64,000 nt of DNA from Paraprevotella sp. (GCA_017937925.1 JAGBCQ010000032.1:1-64000); one strand, 5' to 3'; positions 36,432-45,917 are shown, counted from the stretch's first letter. Made by a program: numbers and translations. Notes: generated by a model not told the origin, from the sequence alone.

Positions 36432-36694
36432 ATGGCATTTCAAAGGAAAAAACACCACCATTCTATTGGTTAAGTATCCCATTTGCTCTTTTAATCAGCA
36501 TAGGATACACTATTCTGCTTTTCTATTTTAGGGAACCAAGTTCAAAGCATTTTATTACCAATGAATATAAAGGGGTCGAAATGCTTTGTACTCGTGGTTT
36601 AAAATACAAAGAAATTAGAGTTGCTCCAGGAGAAAAGTTACAAGCCGTATTAGCATCACAATTTGATATTATCGCTGACACTGAATTACCATAA
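36432..36694 (+). pseudogene. Small membrane-protein gene with a frameshift in an A6 run
   Basis: ATG at 36432 opens a frame (MAFQRKK) that hits a stop after 13 codons. A neighbouring frame runs open from before 36443 to TAA at 36692-36694 and encodes a convincing small protein without its own ATG: PPFYWLSIPFALLISIG..., one transmembrane helix, then EYKGVEMLCTRGLKYKEIRV and a C-terminal IIADTELP. One extra A in the A6 run at 36447-36452 would join the two into about 87 residues. So this is a frameshifted gene, a phase-variable gene, or a sequencing error. It overlaps the 3' end of the convergent nuclease gene by 9 bases. Confidence 0.6.
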
Positions 36695-37627
36695 ATTCAT
36701 ATCGACGACTGATTCTACACTATTTTCCAAATTATCTGGTAATATTGGGAAGAAATCATAGCCTGTAATATGTTCCACTTGGTCAATAGAATTATAATAA
36801 AGGTCCCTTTTTTTATTTCCTTCAGTGTTTCTTATTACAACACCAAATCCTTTGGGGACATCATTTAAGCAAAGAACCACTTTGAAGAATGCCTCAGGCA
36901 CAAAAATATTATTAACCCCAATCGTTTCATGTTCTTGTTTTAAGAAGAGCGGTCCACAGACGATGTATATATCGCCATATTGTTTTGCCCACCTACGACA
37001 GTCAGATTCAAGATTATTCCACAGCCCGCTATTCAGATTGGGATTTTGAGGACAGACATTAACTAAACTAAAAGTTTCATACATTGCGACTTCGTTCCAC
37101 TTATTATCAGCTGCAGGACACATGTGACCACGTGACCACCTACTTCCACGATAATCCTCAAGTGTTGCTCGCGGACTAGCAACACTTTCTTCTTCATGGA
37201 AATTACTCAACCTTTTGTATGGACCATTTGTATGTTCAGTTTTCAAATGCCATGCAACCCAATTTGGTATCTTTGTATCTTTATTATAGGATGCTATATA
37301 AAAAGTCTTACGAATAATCTGTTCTGATATTCCTTTTAGAGTCTCAGACTCACAAGTTCTAACAACGGAATCCGATATTATGTAATCAGGTCTTACATCT
37401 ATTGTTTTTTCTGAATCTGAACTTTTCAACCTTAAACTTACATCATTAGTATAAGATTCCTTAGAAATATGATTTTTATCGTAAACACATGCTCGTATAG
37501 AAATTGAAACAATAAATCCTACTGCAAAAAAAGCAAGAAAAGCCATTCCTATGATAAACACACTACTATGATGTGCTTTCTTTTTTTTATGCCGATTAGG
37601 AACATATTCTTTATTATTGTATATCAT
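36686..37627 (-). CDS. Membrane-anchored DNA/RNA non-specific endonuclease (NUC1 family)
   Basis: 313 residues. The basic N-terminus (NRHKKKKAHH) followed by a hydrophobic helix at about 22-42 predicts a signal anchor with the catalytic part outside the cytoplasm. The nuclease domain spans about 110-300 with the betaBetaAlpha-metal motif RWSRGHMCPAADNKW (catalytic His near residue 168) and the metal-binding Asn region NPNLNSGLWNNLE. Family members cut DNA and RNA without sequence preference using Mg2+. It sits 215 AT-rich bases downstream of the papain-like gene on the same strand and may belong to that module or be a neighbour. No immunity protein is recognised beside it. Confidence 0.88.
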   Translation of the reverse strand: MIYNNKEYVPNRHKKKKAHHSSVFIIGMAFLAFFAVGFIVSISIRACVYDKNHISKESYTNDVSLRLKSSDSEKTIDVRPDYIISDSVVRTCESETLKGISEQIIRKTFYIASYNKDTKIPNWVAWHLKTEHTNGPYKRLSNFHEEESVASPRATLEDYRGSRWSRGHMCPAADNKWNEVAMYETFSLVNVCPQNPNLNSGLWNNLESDCRRWAKQYGDIYIVCGPLFLKQEHETIGVNNIFVPEAFFKVVLCLNDVPKGFGVVIRNTEGNKKRDLYYNSIDQVEHITGYDFFPILPDNLENSVESVVDMNLW

Positions 37628-37842
37628 TAAGATACCTATTTAAGATGTTAGATTTTATGAAAAACTCTTTATAAGAAGTTTACAGTGCTTTTATACACTT
37701 CAATCTTCGAATAATGACTTATGATATAGACTCGTATTGCCAATATAACTCTGTGATATTATACTGAAAAGGTATATATCAAAGAGCCTGTTTTTCATTT
37801 TTTTTATTTATAGAACTCATCAACAGCAGAACTTTACCATAG

Positions 37843-40800
37843 TTAATCTAAAATAACTTCTTCTATAGTTAAATCTTGAACTCTTAAAGCAACAATCTTA
37901 TAGACCGAGGCGATATTTTCTGATATTGGTGCCATATTGAAATACAATGGATACGTAGCATTCCATTCATACTGTTCTGCTGCATCCGTATGTATAAACA
38001 AAAAACGAGCTTGTGGTTTTATTAAAGCTGTTCTCCGTATTTGACAGAATGGCACTGACTTAGTGTCCAATACTGGTAGTAGGTTTTTCGCAGAAGCATA
38101 TTCTTTGTCTAAATACGGATAATCCATTGTTTCGAAGATATGACGAAATACGGTAAACTTATTCAATAAGGCTTCAATATGAGCTAATATATTCTTCTTC
38201 AACTTACACTTATATGCGATAATCATCTCTTCGTCCAATTGAAAGTCTTTAAAGTATTCATACAAATGCATTCCTGCGGTTATCTCATCCTTATTTTCTT
38301 CAAAATAATTATTGAGTTGGTTATTGGATAGCAATGGGATAAACGGATCTTTGACTAAAGGTTCCATGATATCAAGCCCCTTCCGTTCTTCTTTATACCA
38401 AATAGCAAGATTTCCGATATATGCCTTCATTACTTGATAGGTTTTGTCAATAGAAACCTTTAGTTCCAATAGTTTGTCAATAACCATTCCGGCAACGTGC
38501 ATCTTCATTTTCTGCTCATTTTTATATTCTTGTAAGCTATGAATCTTTTCCGATAACTCAGCCGTCATTCCTTCATACTCTATTTCTAACCTACGTCGCT
38601 GACCTTTAGACCACCACCAATAAAACATCAGAATAATGGTCACCAACCCAAATACTCCTGTCAAAATATAGCACCATTCATTTTGGAACCAATCAATAAA
38701 ATTGTCATAGAAAGAATATGCCACCCCCCAAATAATAGCAAGAATCATACCAATAATAATCAAGTATAACTTTATCTTCATTGTGCTAAAGTCGTGTTTA
38801 CGAAGAGCATTAACTCTTTCTGTTTCATTTATTTTATCACGTTCCTTCTCCAATTCCTTTATCCTATCATCCAATACACCCATATATCTTTTCGTAATTT
38901 TCGTACGCTCAGATTGTTTGCCAAGCGCTTGCATGAGTTTCTCGTAGTCCATCTTTACCTTTGCATCCTCTTCTTGCATTTTCTTTAAATAAACATTTTC
39001 TTCGTCTACAAGATTCCTAATTACACAGTTTTTAATAACTGCATCGTTCATATTGAATTGTACTGTCTGTTTTATATGCCTATTACCACTGCTAAACGTA
39101 ATCTTTACATCATCTTGATAACAAACTTCTGTAACGATACATGCCATACGGTTCAAATCTGGGTCGCTTATATAAGAATAAGGTATATAGCAATAGCCCT
39201 TTTCGCCAAATTTTTCTCCCCACGAGTTGCGTACCAAGAAGAACTTGGTGTCATCAGAATAGCCTACAACAACCATTGCATGATAGCCAAAATCTTCGGA
39301 ATCAACCTCTTCTTTTGTTGGACGTTTAACAAATCCTGTAGTGGTATTGAAGGACTCAAAAATCTTTAATGATATAGCAACAGGATAGCCATCTTGAATG
39401 GCTGACCTGATATCATCCAAAGCGACATTAACATTTAGAGCCTTCACAATACGCCGTTTTTTCCCATCCTGATAAGCCCCATCAGATGGGATGTCACTTA
39501 GCAGGTGTGTATAAGGATGCAACAACTCCGTACAGATACCTTGTTTACCCATACTTGCAATAACATCTTGGAAGCTGCTTCCTGTATCTTCCTGCTCCTT
39601 ACCTTCAAGATGACGCACATTGTAGTAGACAAACGATTCGGAAAGGTCTACTTCTTTTTCTGAGTTACGCTTAAGAATATACTCATAAATTGAAGAGATT
39701 GCAAATACTGTACATGCACCTATCTGTCCCTGATCTTTTACCTTAGTAAAGTATTTCTTAAGATTGACACTCTTTTCTTTTATCTCTTTAGCTTCGTAAG
39801 TCTCGTTGAATTTTAACTCCTCATGCTTAATATCGAAATGATATTCATTACCCTCCACCATAAAGCCCCTCTCCGTTAGACGCTTTGCACTATTTTCCGC
39901 ATTTTGAATCATCGTGTCTATTTCATCCAATTCTTTACTTTTTTCTCGAATATAGTTGGTTGACTGGCGAATCTCATTACGGAGTTTTTGCAATGTATCT
40001 ATAGGCAAAGTTACGTGACCTTTTGCATCTGCACACAAATCGCCAAGAGGACCATATATGACAGAATCTTCTCTTTCAGGGTTTTCTGAAGGTATTATCA
40101 AGACACAAGCATTATTGGCCTCAATAAATTGATTCGCAACTTCTTCATCAAGGTTATCAATGGTTAACTGTTCATCTGTAAACAGATTGCCTTTCAAAAA
40201 AGCATCGTCATAGCCCAATAGCATTGCCATAATAGCTTGTTTCTCTGGCAAGGAATATTGTGGATCTAATATATAAGATGTCAAGTCGTCTGAAACTTCT
40301 TTACATTTGCCATCTAGTGGCTTCGCCGTTTGAGATATAATAGTATCTTGCGATATATTCTTCCTCCATAATGGTGTTATGGTTTGTTGATAGAAATTAG
40401 AAAAAAAGTTCTTATGTTTTGCCAAACATGCATTAGCGATAATAGCTACTTTATTTAAATCGACTTCCTCTGCTGTAACGTCTTCTCGTTCCATGATTCG
40501 TAGATAAGCACGACGTAACAGATAGTTCTCAAAATAATATTTGTCGAGGTTCATAACCGATAATCCTAGGGCTGTAGTCAAGTGTTCCCTATCAAAGATA
40601 CTAGCCTGCGGAAAAACCACATTGTACTTCTCAATGCATATTAAAGTAAGTTCTCCCAATATACGAATGAAGGAGTCCGAATCAAGATTCAAAGCATATC
40701 CATCACTATTGGTATTTTGCAAAATAACAATCTGTTCCAATGTATTCTGTTCCAATTTCAAATCTGCAAACTTTTTCAGCATTTGCTTTTGAATGTCCTT

Positions 40801-41331
40801 CTTCTTTGTTTCCTCCTCTAAAGATATATTGCCAAATTCTTCCTTTGAGATAATGCTTCCAAGATTCTCACACAATCCTATTAGCATTATGGTGTAGCGA
40901 GATTGGATATTGCTCGTAGCTCCAATGATGCTAATTGCTTCTTCGCATGCTTTAGCATCATACATGGGTACAACGAGAGGCAAAAGTAAGCTATTGGTAT
41001 CTCCCGGGTTGTTAATAGTAACAGAATTCTGGTGCAATTCTTGAAAGAAATGACGCATATTTAGGTCTCTATCAGCACCCACCAATGTTTTTATCTCTTC
41101 CAATTTTGTGTTATACAAATCTTTCATAGTAGAAACAAAGTCAAAAGTGTTGACTCCGTCTCTAACAGCCTTCTTGATTTCTATCTTTCCATCTTCGTAT
41201 GACCAAGTCATTGAAGTGAAATATGAAGAAGCATCTACCTCTCCATACTTCATAATATATTTTCCAAGACGAGCAGCAAACAGCATTAAATCCTGTCCAA
41301 TAAGTATTGTCGCAGTATGTCTCATAAACAA
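37843..41331 (-). CDS. Large membrane protein with papain-like (C1A) peptidase domain
   Basis: 1162 residues. Residues 1 to ~480 are mostly helical with no recognised domain. Residues ~515-765 are a papain-fold peptidase with a complete set: oxyanion Gln534 and nucleophile Cys540 in KDQGQIGACTVFAISS, His684 in GYHAMVVVGYSDD, Asn702 in VRNSWGEKFG. Gln to Cys spacing of six matches papain exactly. A coiled coil (~790-850) leads to two transmembrane helices (~853-875 and ~885-908), another coiled coil and a ~200-residue C-terminal region. With no signal peptide and a helical hairpin in the membrane, both ends, including the peptidase, should face the cytoplasm. It follows the tubulin-like gene by 24 bases. 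Substrate unknown. Confidence 0.85.
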   Translation of the reverse strand: MFMRHTATILIGQDLMLFAARLGKYIMKYGEVDASSYFTSMTWSYEDGKIEIKKAVRDGVNTFDFVSTMKDLYNTKLEEIKTLVGADRDLNMRHFFQELHQNSVTINNPGDTNSLLLPLVVPMYDAKACEEAISIIGATSNIQSRYTIMLIGLCENLGSIISKEEFGNISLEEETKKKDIQKQMLKKFADLKLEQNTLEQIVILQNTNSDGYALNLDSDSFIRILGELTLICIEKYNVVFPQASIFDREHLTTALGLSVMNLDKYYFENYLLRRAYLRIMEREDVTAEEVDLNKVAIIANACLAKHKNFFSNFYQQTITPLWRKNISQDTIISQTAKPLDGKCKEVSDDLTSYILDPQYSLPEKQAIMAMLLGYDDAFLKGNLFTDEQLTIDNLDEEVANQFIEANNACVLIIPSENPEREDSVIYGPLGDLCADAKGHVTLPIDTLQKLRNEIRQSTNYIREKSKELDEIDTMIQNAENSAKRLTERGFMVEGNEYHFDIKHEELKFNETYEAKEIKEKSVNLKKYFTKVKDQGQIGACTVFAISSIYEYILKRNSEKEVDLSESFVYYNVRHLEGKEQEDTGSSFQDVIASMGKQGICTELLHPYTHLLSDIPSDGAYQDGKKRRIVKALNVNVALDDIRSAIQDGYPVAISLKIFESFNTTTGFVKRPTKEEVDSEDFGYHAMVVVGYSDDTKFFLVRNSWGEKFGEKGYCYIPYSYISDPDLNRMACIVTEVCYQDDVKITFSSGNRHIKQTVQFNMNDAVIKNCVIRNLVDEENVYLKKMQEEDAKVKMDYEKLMQALGKQSERTKITKRYMGVLDDRIKELEKERDKINETERVNALRKHDFSTMKIKLYLIIIGMILAIIWGVAYSFYDNFIDWFQNEWCYILTGVFGLVTIILMFYWWWSKGQRRRLEIEYEGMTAELSEKIHSLQEYKNEQKMKMHVAGMVIDKLLELKVSIDKTYQVMKAYIGNLAIWYKEERKGLDIMEPLVKDPFIPLLSNNQLNNYFEENKDEITAGMHLYEYFKDFQLDEEMIIAYKCKLKKNILAHIEALLNKFTVFRHIFETMDYPYLDKEYASAKNLLPVLDTKSVPFCQIRRTALIKPQARFLFIHTDAAEQYEWNATYPLYFNMAPISENIASVYKIVALRVQDLTIEEVILD

Positions 41332-41355
41332 TCTGTAATTTGAGCCTCACATTTC

Positions 41356-44106
41356 TTATTCCAAGGTTTCTATGAATTTCAGCTCTTTCTCCATCAAATC
41401 GGCAATCTGTTCGTTTCCTTTTGACAGAAGTTCCTCATTGTCCATAAATAATTGGGAGTACTTCTCGCGATAATTTGATTTTACATCAGCACGAAGTTGC
41501 TTAATAGCATCTTGACCGTGAGCCTTATGCCAATTAACAATAAAATCCTTGAATTGTGGACGAAGAGTAAAGATATCAGCGACAAATGCCTTGAAAGCAT
41601 CATCACGATATGCAGCTAATTCTACCCAATAGTCAAGTAAAGCTTTGCCTGTTTTCTTGTTCTTGACATAGTATTTACCGTTCTCGTTCTTAATTAGAGC
41701 AAAAATAAAACCACGAACCCATAGTTCAATATCTTTTGCCCCGTCATCCTTAACAGGCTCTAGCGAGAAATTCTCCTTCATCATCTTGTTAAACAAGTTA
41801 AAGTCAAAATGTGAGAAGATAGTACTACTAATATACTTCTGACGATAACTCTCAAGAGAACCTATAAAGTAAGCCGGAACAACACCTATTTGATTATAGA
41901 TAATAATACGGTCTTTCATACCAAGGCGAGTAAAATTGATTTTCTCTCCTCCGGCAAGATTCTCTAATCTATGATTATCACTCAATATAGTACTATTCAT
42001 TGGTACACCAACGTATGTAAAGTGAGCTACTCGATAGCCAACTTCGCCACGGGTGTTAATGCTCAGAAGTGGAGCTGCTTTACCTAGAGCCATACGAAGA
42101 ATTCTATCCAAATCTTCATGATTCTCCTTATCCATCTTCTTCATAACATCATCAATGGTTGTATTGGCCCATTTCTTAGCAGTTGGTAATGTATAGGTAT
42201 AACTCAATAGTAACGTTTCGATTTCCTCTGTTGGTTTAGTGTCAATATCATAGAATTTCTCTGTGTAAGGCAATTTTCCTAGGAAATCAACAATTTGAAT
42301 CTCATCATCATTAATACCAATGGCATTGATAGCTTGCTTGGCAAGGTCTATCTGGAATGATGCGGAATTGTTGAGATTTACATTATTCTGTAGTGCAGAA
42401 ATCCTATTCGTGAACGCAGTATTAACAGCCTTCAATTTGTTCTTAATATTTCTTATCTTGAGTTTTTCCTCATTGATTGCTTGCATCAAAGCACTAAAGA
42501 AAGTTATCGCACCATCTCTGCGCTTCAATTCACGAATGTTAATAGCTAAAGTCATAACAGCTTCGCAAACGTTTTGACGGAAGTCCTCTAGAGTACTCTT
42601 TTTCTTAAAGAAGCGTCCGCTGTAATCTTTCAAATCCGCACAAGCTACCTTTATGGAATTCTCTATTATAGGCTGTGCTTCATTTAATTTATCTTTCTCA
42701 TCGTTCATCTCCCTAAGGAAGAGTGCTACTTGACTTTGAAGTTCATCAAGTACATCATTAGCAAGACCTACACCACACTCCTGATTGATACTCTTTACCA
42801 CCAAGTTGTGTAGTTCACGTAATACGCGTCTCTTAAGTTCTAAAATTTTCTTCTGTACATCGTTATCCTTGGGACGATCGGCTTCAATAAATGCTTTTAT
42901 CGCCCCCTCTGCTGATTCGTCATCTTCAATATCTTCCAACGAATATTTTGGATTTTTAGACAATAAGAAATCTATGACATTATCATTTGCAGAGCCACCA
43001 TTCTCACGGATATTCACTTCTGGCGAATCAATCCAAGTGTTGACAATTATATTGGCATCATTACAACTGCTAATCATGCGTTGAATGATGCGTTGTGCAT
43101 TCTTAAGGGCATTAATTTCACACATATCTTGACCTCTGAAAAGAATCTCGCAAGCTCCCATTCCGCTAACCCATGCACGCTTATTGCCAACCTTACCATC
43201 GCCATTCATAATACTCTTTTCAACGTTGTCGGTAACAGAATCAACGGAACCAGAAAGTTCACCAGATGAGGTAACAAGAGCCAAAGAAATCATTTCTGCC
43301 AATTGGTCAATATTGCTATAGGAATCCCCTTCTTTGTTCTTGTTATCTATAAAGAAAAATGCTGAGAATGGTCTATTCTTGACATCTTGAGTTCCTGTCA
43401 CATAGTTAAACTGCAATCCCTCTGTTCCATTAAGATGCATAAAGTAATCAAGATCCATAATACTACCATAAGTATTAGGTTTAACTCGCTCCATCCCATA
43501 CTGCGTCATTGACTCGAACACATCAGGAAGAACAGCATATCCCGTAAGCTTACATTTACCTAAAGCCTCACGAATGACGTATGCCATATTGAGAAATGTA
43601 CCTGCTCCAGTACCGCCACTCATTGAGAACACCATATGAACCTCAACATCACCGACAAAATCGGCATCGTAGTTTGGATTGGTCTTAATGTTGGCATCGG
43701 TGATTCTACGAACTGCGTCTTTTACCTTATTAGCAAGATTCTCATAATTACAGGTAAGTGCAAAACGTCCGTTGCTACGAATCTGTCCTGCACCTTTCGT
43801 CATAGAGGTAAGTGCAAAAACATTGTCAGGATGTACCCAACCAAAATGTTGACGACTCGTGATGTAGGCTGCCTGAGCATCTTCCACCTGGATAGGTGTC
43901 TGCTCATTGGGAGCCAAAGATACTGGACCATACTTACTAGGTAACTCTTTCTTATAAGCATCACCATCTGTATCAACTCCGAGGAAACCTATCATTGGAG
44001 GAACTTCACCATATGTTTCAACGAATTTTTTCTTTGTATGCAGTAAGGCATTCATACCAGTACCGCCAAGACCTACATAGAGGCATCTTTTAATCTTGTT
44101 TGCCAT
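41356..44106 (-). CDS. Large tubulin-like GTPase (Tubulin_2-like)
   Basis: 916 residues. The N-terminus has the tubulin/FtsZ-type nucleotide fold: YVGLGGTGMNALLH near residue 10 and the tubulin signature SMSGGTGAGTFL with the glycine-rich loop at G164-T170, matching GGGTGS/T. The order (early GxGGTG loop, then signature near 160) and the long helical C-terminal extension match Pfam Tubulin_2, not FtsZ, TubZ or BtubA. No signal peptide or membrane helix, so it is cytosolic. It lies between the vWA gene (22-base gap) and the papain-like gene (24-base gap), so the three form one transcript. GTP-dependent polymerisation is predicted from the fold only. Confidence 0.85.
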   Translation of the reverse strand: MANKIKRCLYVGLGGTGMNALLHTKKKFVETYGEVPPMIGFLGVDTDGDAYKKELPSKYGPVSLAPNEQTPIQVEDAQAAYITSRQHFGWVHPDNVFALTSMTKGAGQIRSNGRFALTCNYENLANKVKDAVRRITDANIKTNPNYDADFVGDVEVHMVFSMSGGTGAGTFLNMAYVIREALGKCKLTGYAVLPDVFESMTQYGMERVKPNTYGSIMDLDYFMHLNGTEGLQFNYVTGTQDVKNRPFSAFFFIDNKNKEGDSYSNIDQLAEMISLALVTSSGELSGSVDSVTDNVEKSIMNGDGKVGNKRAWVSGMGACEILFRGQDMCEINALKNAQRIIQRMISSCNDANIIVNTWIDSPEVNIRENGGSANDNVIDFLLSKNPKYSLEDIEDDESAEGAIKAFIEADRPKDNDVQKKILELKRRVLRELHNLVVKSINQECGVGLANDVLDELQSQVALFLREMNDEKDKLNEAQPIIENSIKVACADLKDYSGRFFKKKSTLEDFRQNVCEAVMTLAINIRELKRRDGAITFFSALMQAINEEKLKIRNIKNKLKAVNTAFTNRISALQNNVNLNNSASFQIDLAKQAINAIGINDDEIQIVDFLGKLPYTEKFYDIDTKPTEEIETLLLSYTYTLPTAKKWANTTIDDVMKKMDKENHEDLDRILRMALGKAAPLLSINTRGEVGYRVAHFTYVGVPMNSTILSDNHRLENLAGGEKINFTRLGMKDRIIIYNQIGVVPAYFIGSLESYRQKYISSTIFSHFDFNLFNKMMKENFSLEPVKDDGAKDIELWVRGFIFALIKNENGKYYVKNKKTGKALLDYWVELAAYRDDAFKAFVADIFTLRPQFKDFIVNWHKAHGQDAIKQLRADVKSNYREKYSQLFMDNEELLSKGNEQIADLMEKELKFIETLE

Positions 44107-44128
44107 AATATTACATTTTCAGATTTAG

Positions 44129-45853
44129 CTAATTGATAGATATTTTTATTTTAGTATTATCATTTGTATTCTCAACTACATAATCATTAGGCGCTTTCAG
44201 CATAGAAGTATATGAATCAAATACATAATCTTTAGTTCTCCTTACTCTTAGTGTTTTCTTTTTAGCACCTGCTTCAAAAATCAAAGGAGAAGTCCAACAA
44301 TCATGTATCTTATAGAGTATCTCACCTGTAAAAATTCTGTTGAGCAAACTTTGCCTCTGTTGTCTATTAGTAAATACCACTCTGCGCTTGCCCTTTATAT
44401 TAACCTTACTAAAGTAGGGGTCGTTAATCTGAATGGTTTTGACCTTAATGGTTGGATATACAATGTATTTTATCAAAAAAAACCACAACAGCAAAAATGT
44501 CAAAGTTAAGAAACTTAACCACATCAATATTGTCTTCAATGGATTCCATTTGACCACATACTTAGACCGCAAAGTCAGCTGATATTGTTCAATAGGCTGG
44601 TCATTGATATTGTCTAATTCTTGTTTAGTAATAGCCTTACCTGTCAAGTAACGTCTTCCTTCTTTTGCCGCAGAATTGAAAACTATCGAAAGTACACTTG
44701 CTGTTTTATCATTACTACGAAGAATTATATTCCCGTTATTCAAGACTTGACCATTATAAAACAATTGGAAATCTTTTCCTCCGTCTGGGTCTGCAAAATT
44801 GAGTTCAACTGCAGAACCATCTTTCTTTGCCTCGCCATTAAAAACAGTCTTCAAATCAATGCTTAGTGTATCAGGATTGCTTGTTCCCCAAAATAGGAAA
44901 CTGTCATACCAAGTAGCTTTACCCATGTCTGTTTCCTCGGAAAGCATCTCTAAAGTACGCTCGGGCTTATTGGTCATTTGTACTTTCACTATCGGATTAA
45001 TGATGTTGATTTCATTTGACCTAACATAAAAAGAGAAGTAATAAGTTTGAGGTATTGACGCATTAATCTGGGCTATTGGTTGTTTGGCAACAATTTGTAT
45101 AGGTACAATACCTCCATCTATCTTGTTGTTTACTACATTTACATCAAAATAAGGGTCTTCACAAACAACATTAGCACCATATTTTCCAGTTGATGACAAT
45201 GAAAGTTTGTGAGTTTTATCTAGATTTAGTGTGTTTGCATAAACTATTAGGTCATTGTCAAAACTTCCAAAAACAGGTATTCCATTGGATGCATCAACAA
45301 CGAATTCGTTATCACAAATATCAATTACCTCAGAAACTCCTTGGTCTATTGCAGCTTCCGTTAGTTGCACATAGAAAGCATAGGTATTAGGGTATTTCCC
45401 GCACCATTCACTCATCTTTTTGGCAACAGCAGTCATCCCTTTAACATTATCCTTTCCGTCAGTCAATAAGATAATATAATTGTCCTTATGAAGATTTATA
45501 TATTTATTTGTGACATCCCATGCATCACAGATATTCGTACCAGTAATATCTTCAACATACACATTTATTTTATCTTCAATTTCTTGCCATTTTTTACCTC
45601 CAAAGTTTGCTGCATCAAAATCAAAACTTTGATGTACTTTCCCCTGAAATGGGATAACATGGATGGTTGTACCGGGAGAATGCTTTTCTAGCTCTGCTTT
45701 TAAATAATCTTTAGTAGACTTCCATATATTGCGATTTCCTCCATAACCTGTCATCGACTTGGTACAGTCAAGCAAATATACGTAGTTTCGCTCACGCTGT
45801 GCAAGCAAAGTCATGGGGAGTAACACAGAAAGCAATAATAGTAATCGTTTCAT
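44129..45853 (-). CDS. Membrane-anchored von Willebrand factor A domain protein
   Basis: 574 residues from ATG at 45853; a longer frame from 46048 runs through the structured leader and is rejected. A signal peptide covers residues 1-19 (MKRLLLLLSVLLPMTLLAQ). A vWA domain starts at once: MIDAS motif D29-x-T31-x-S33 in YLLDCTKSM, threonine in DITGTNICDAW, and aspartate in IILLTDGKDN, so metal-dependent ligand binding is plausible. Beta-rich segments follow, then one transmembrane helix at about 445-470 (ILMWLSFLTLTFLLLWFF). The last ~100 basic, beta-rich residues would lie in the cytoplasm. First gene of the vWA/tubulin/papain transcript. Confidence 0.88.
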   Translation of the reverse strand: MKRLLLLLSVLLPMTLLAQRERNYVYLLDCTKSMTGYGGNRNIWKSTKDYLKAELEKHSPGTTIHVIPFQGKVHQSFDFDAANFGGKKWQEIEDKINVYVEDITGTNICDAWDVTNKYINLHKDNYIILLTDGKDNVKGMTAVAKKMSEWCGKYPNTYAFYVQLTEAAIDQGVSEVIDICDNEFVVDASNGIPVFGSFDNDLIVYANTLNLDKTHKLSLSSTGKYGANVVCEDPYFDVNVVNNKIDGGIVPIQIVAKQPIAQINASIPQTYYFSFYVRSNEINIINPIVKVQMTNKPERTLEMLSEETDMGKATWYDSFLFWGTSNPDTLSIDLKTVFNGEAKKDGSAVELNFADPDGGKDFQLFYNGQVLNNGNIILRSNDKTASVLSIVFNSAAKEGRRYLTGKAITKQELDNINDQPIEQYQLTLRSKYVVKWNPLKTILMWLSFLTLTFLLLWFFLIKYIVYPTIKVKTIQINDPYFSKVNIKGKRRVVFTNRQQRQSLLNRIFTGEILYKIHDCWTSPLIFEAGAKKKTLRVRRTKDYVFDSYTSMLKAPNDYVVENTNDNTKIKISIN

Positions 45854-45917
45854 GGCTATTATATCTATGTCGATGGCTCCCTTATCGACGTTTAATACTT
45901 GACATTGATATACATAC

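Noticed and set aside
41356..44106. FtsZ or plasmid TubZ
   Set aside because: Too long, with different spacing of the glycine-rich loops, and not in a division or plasmid-partition context.
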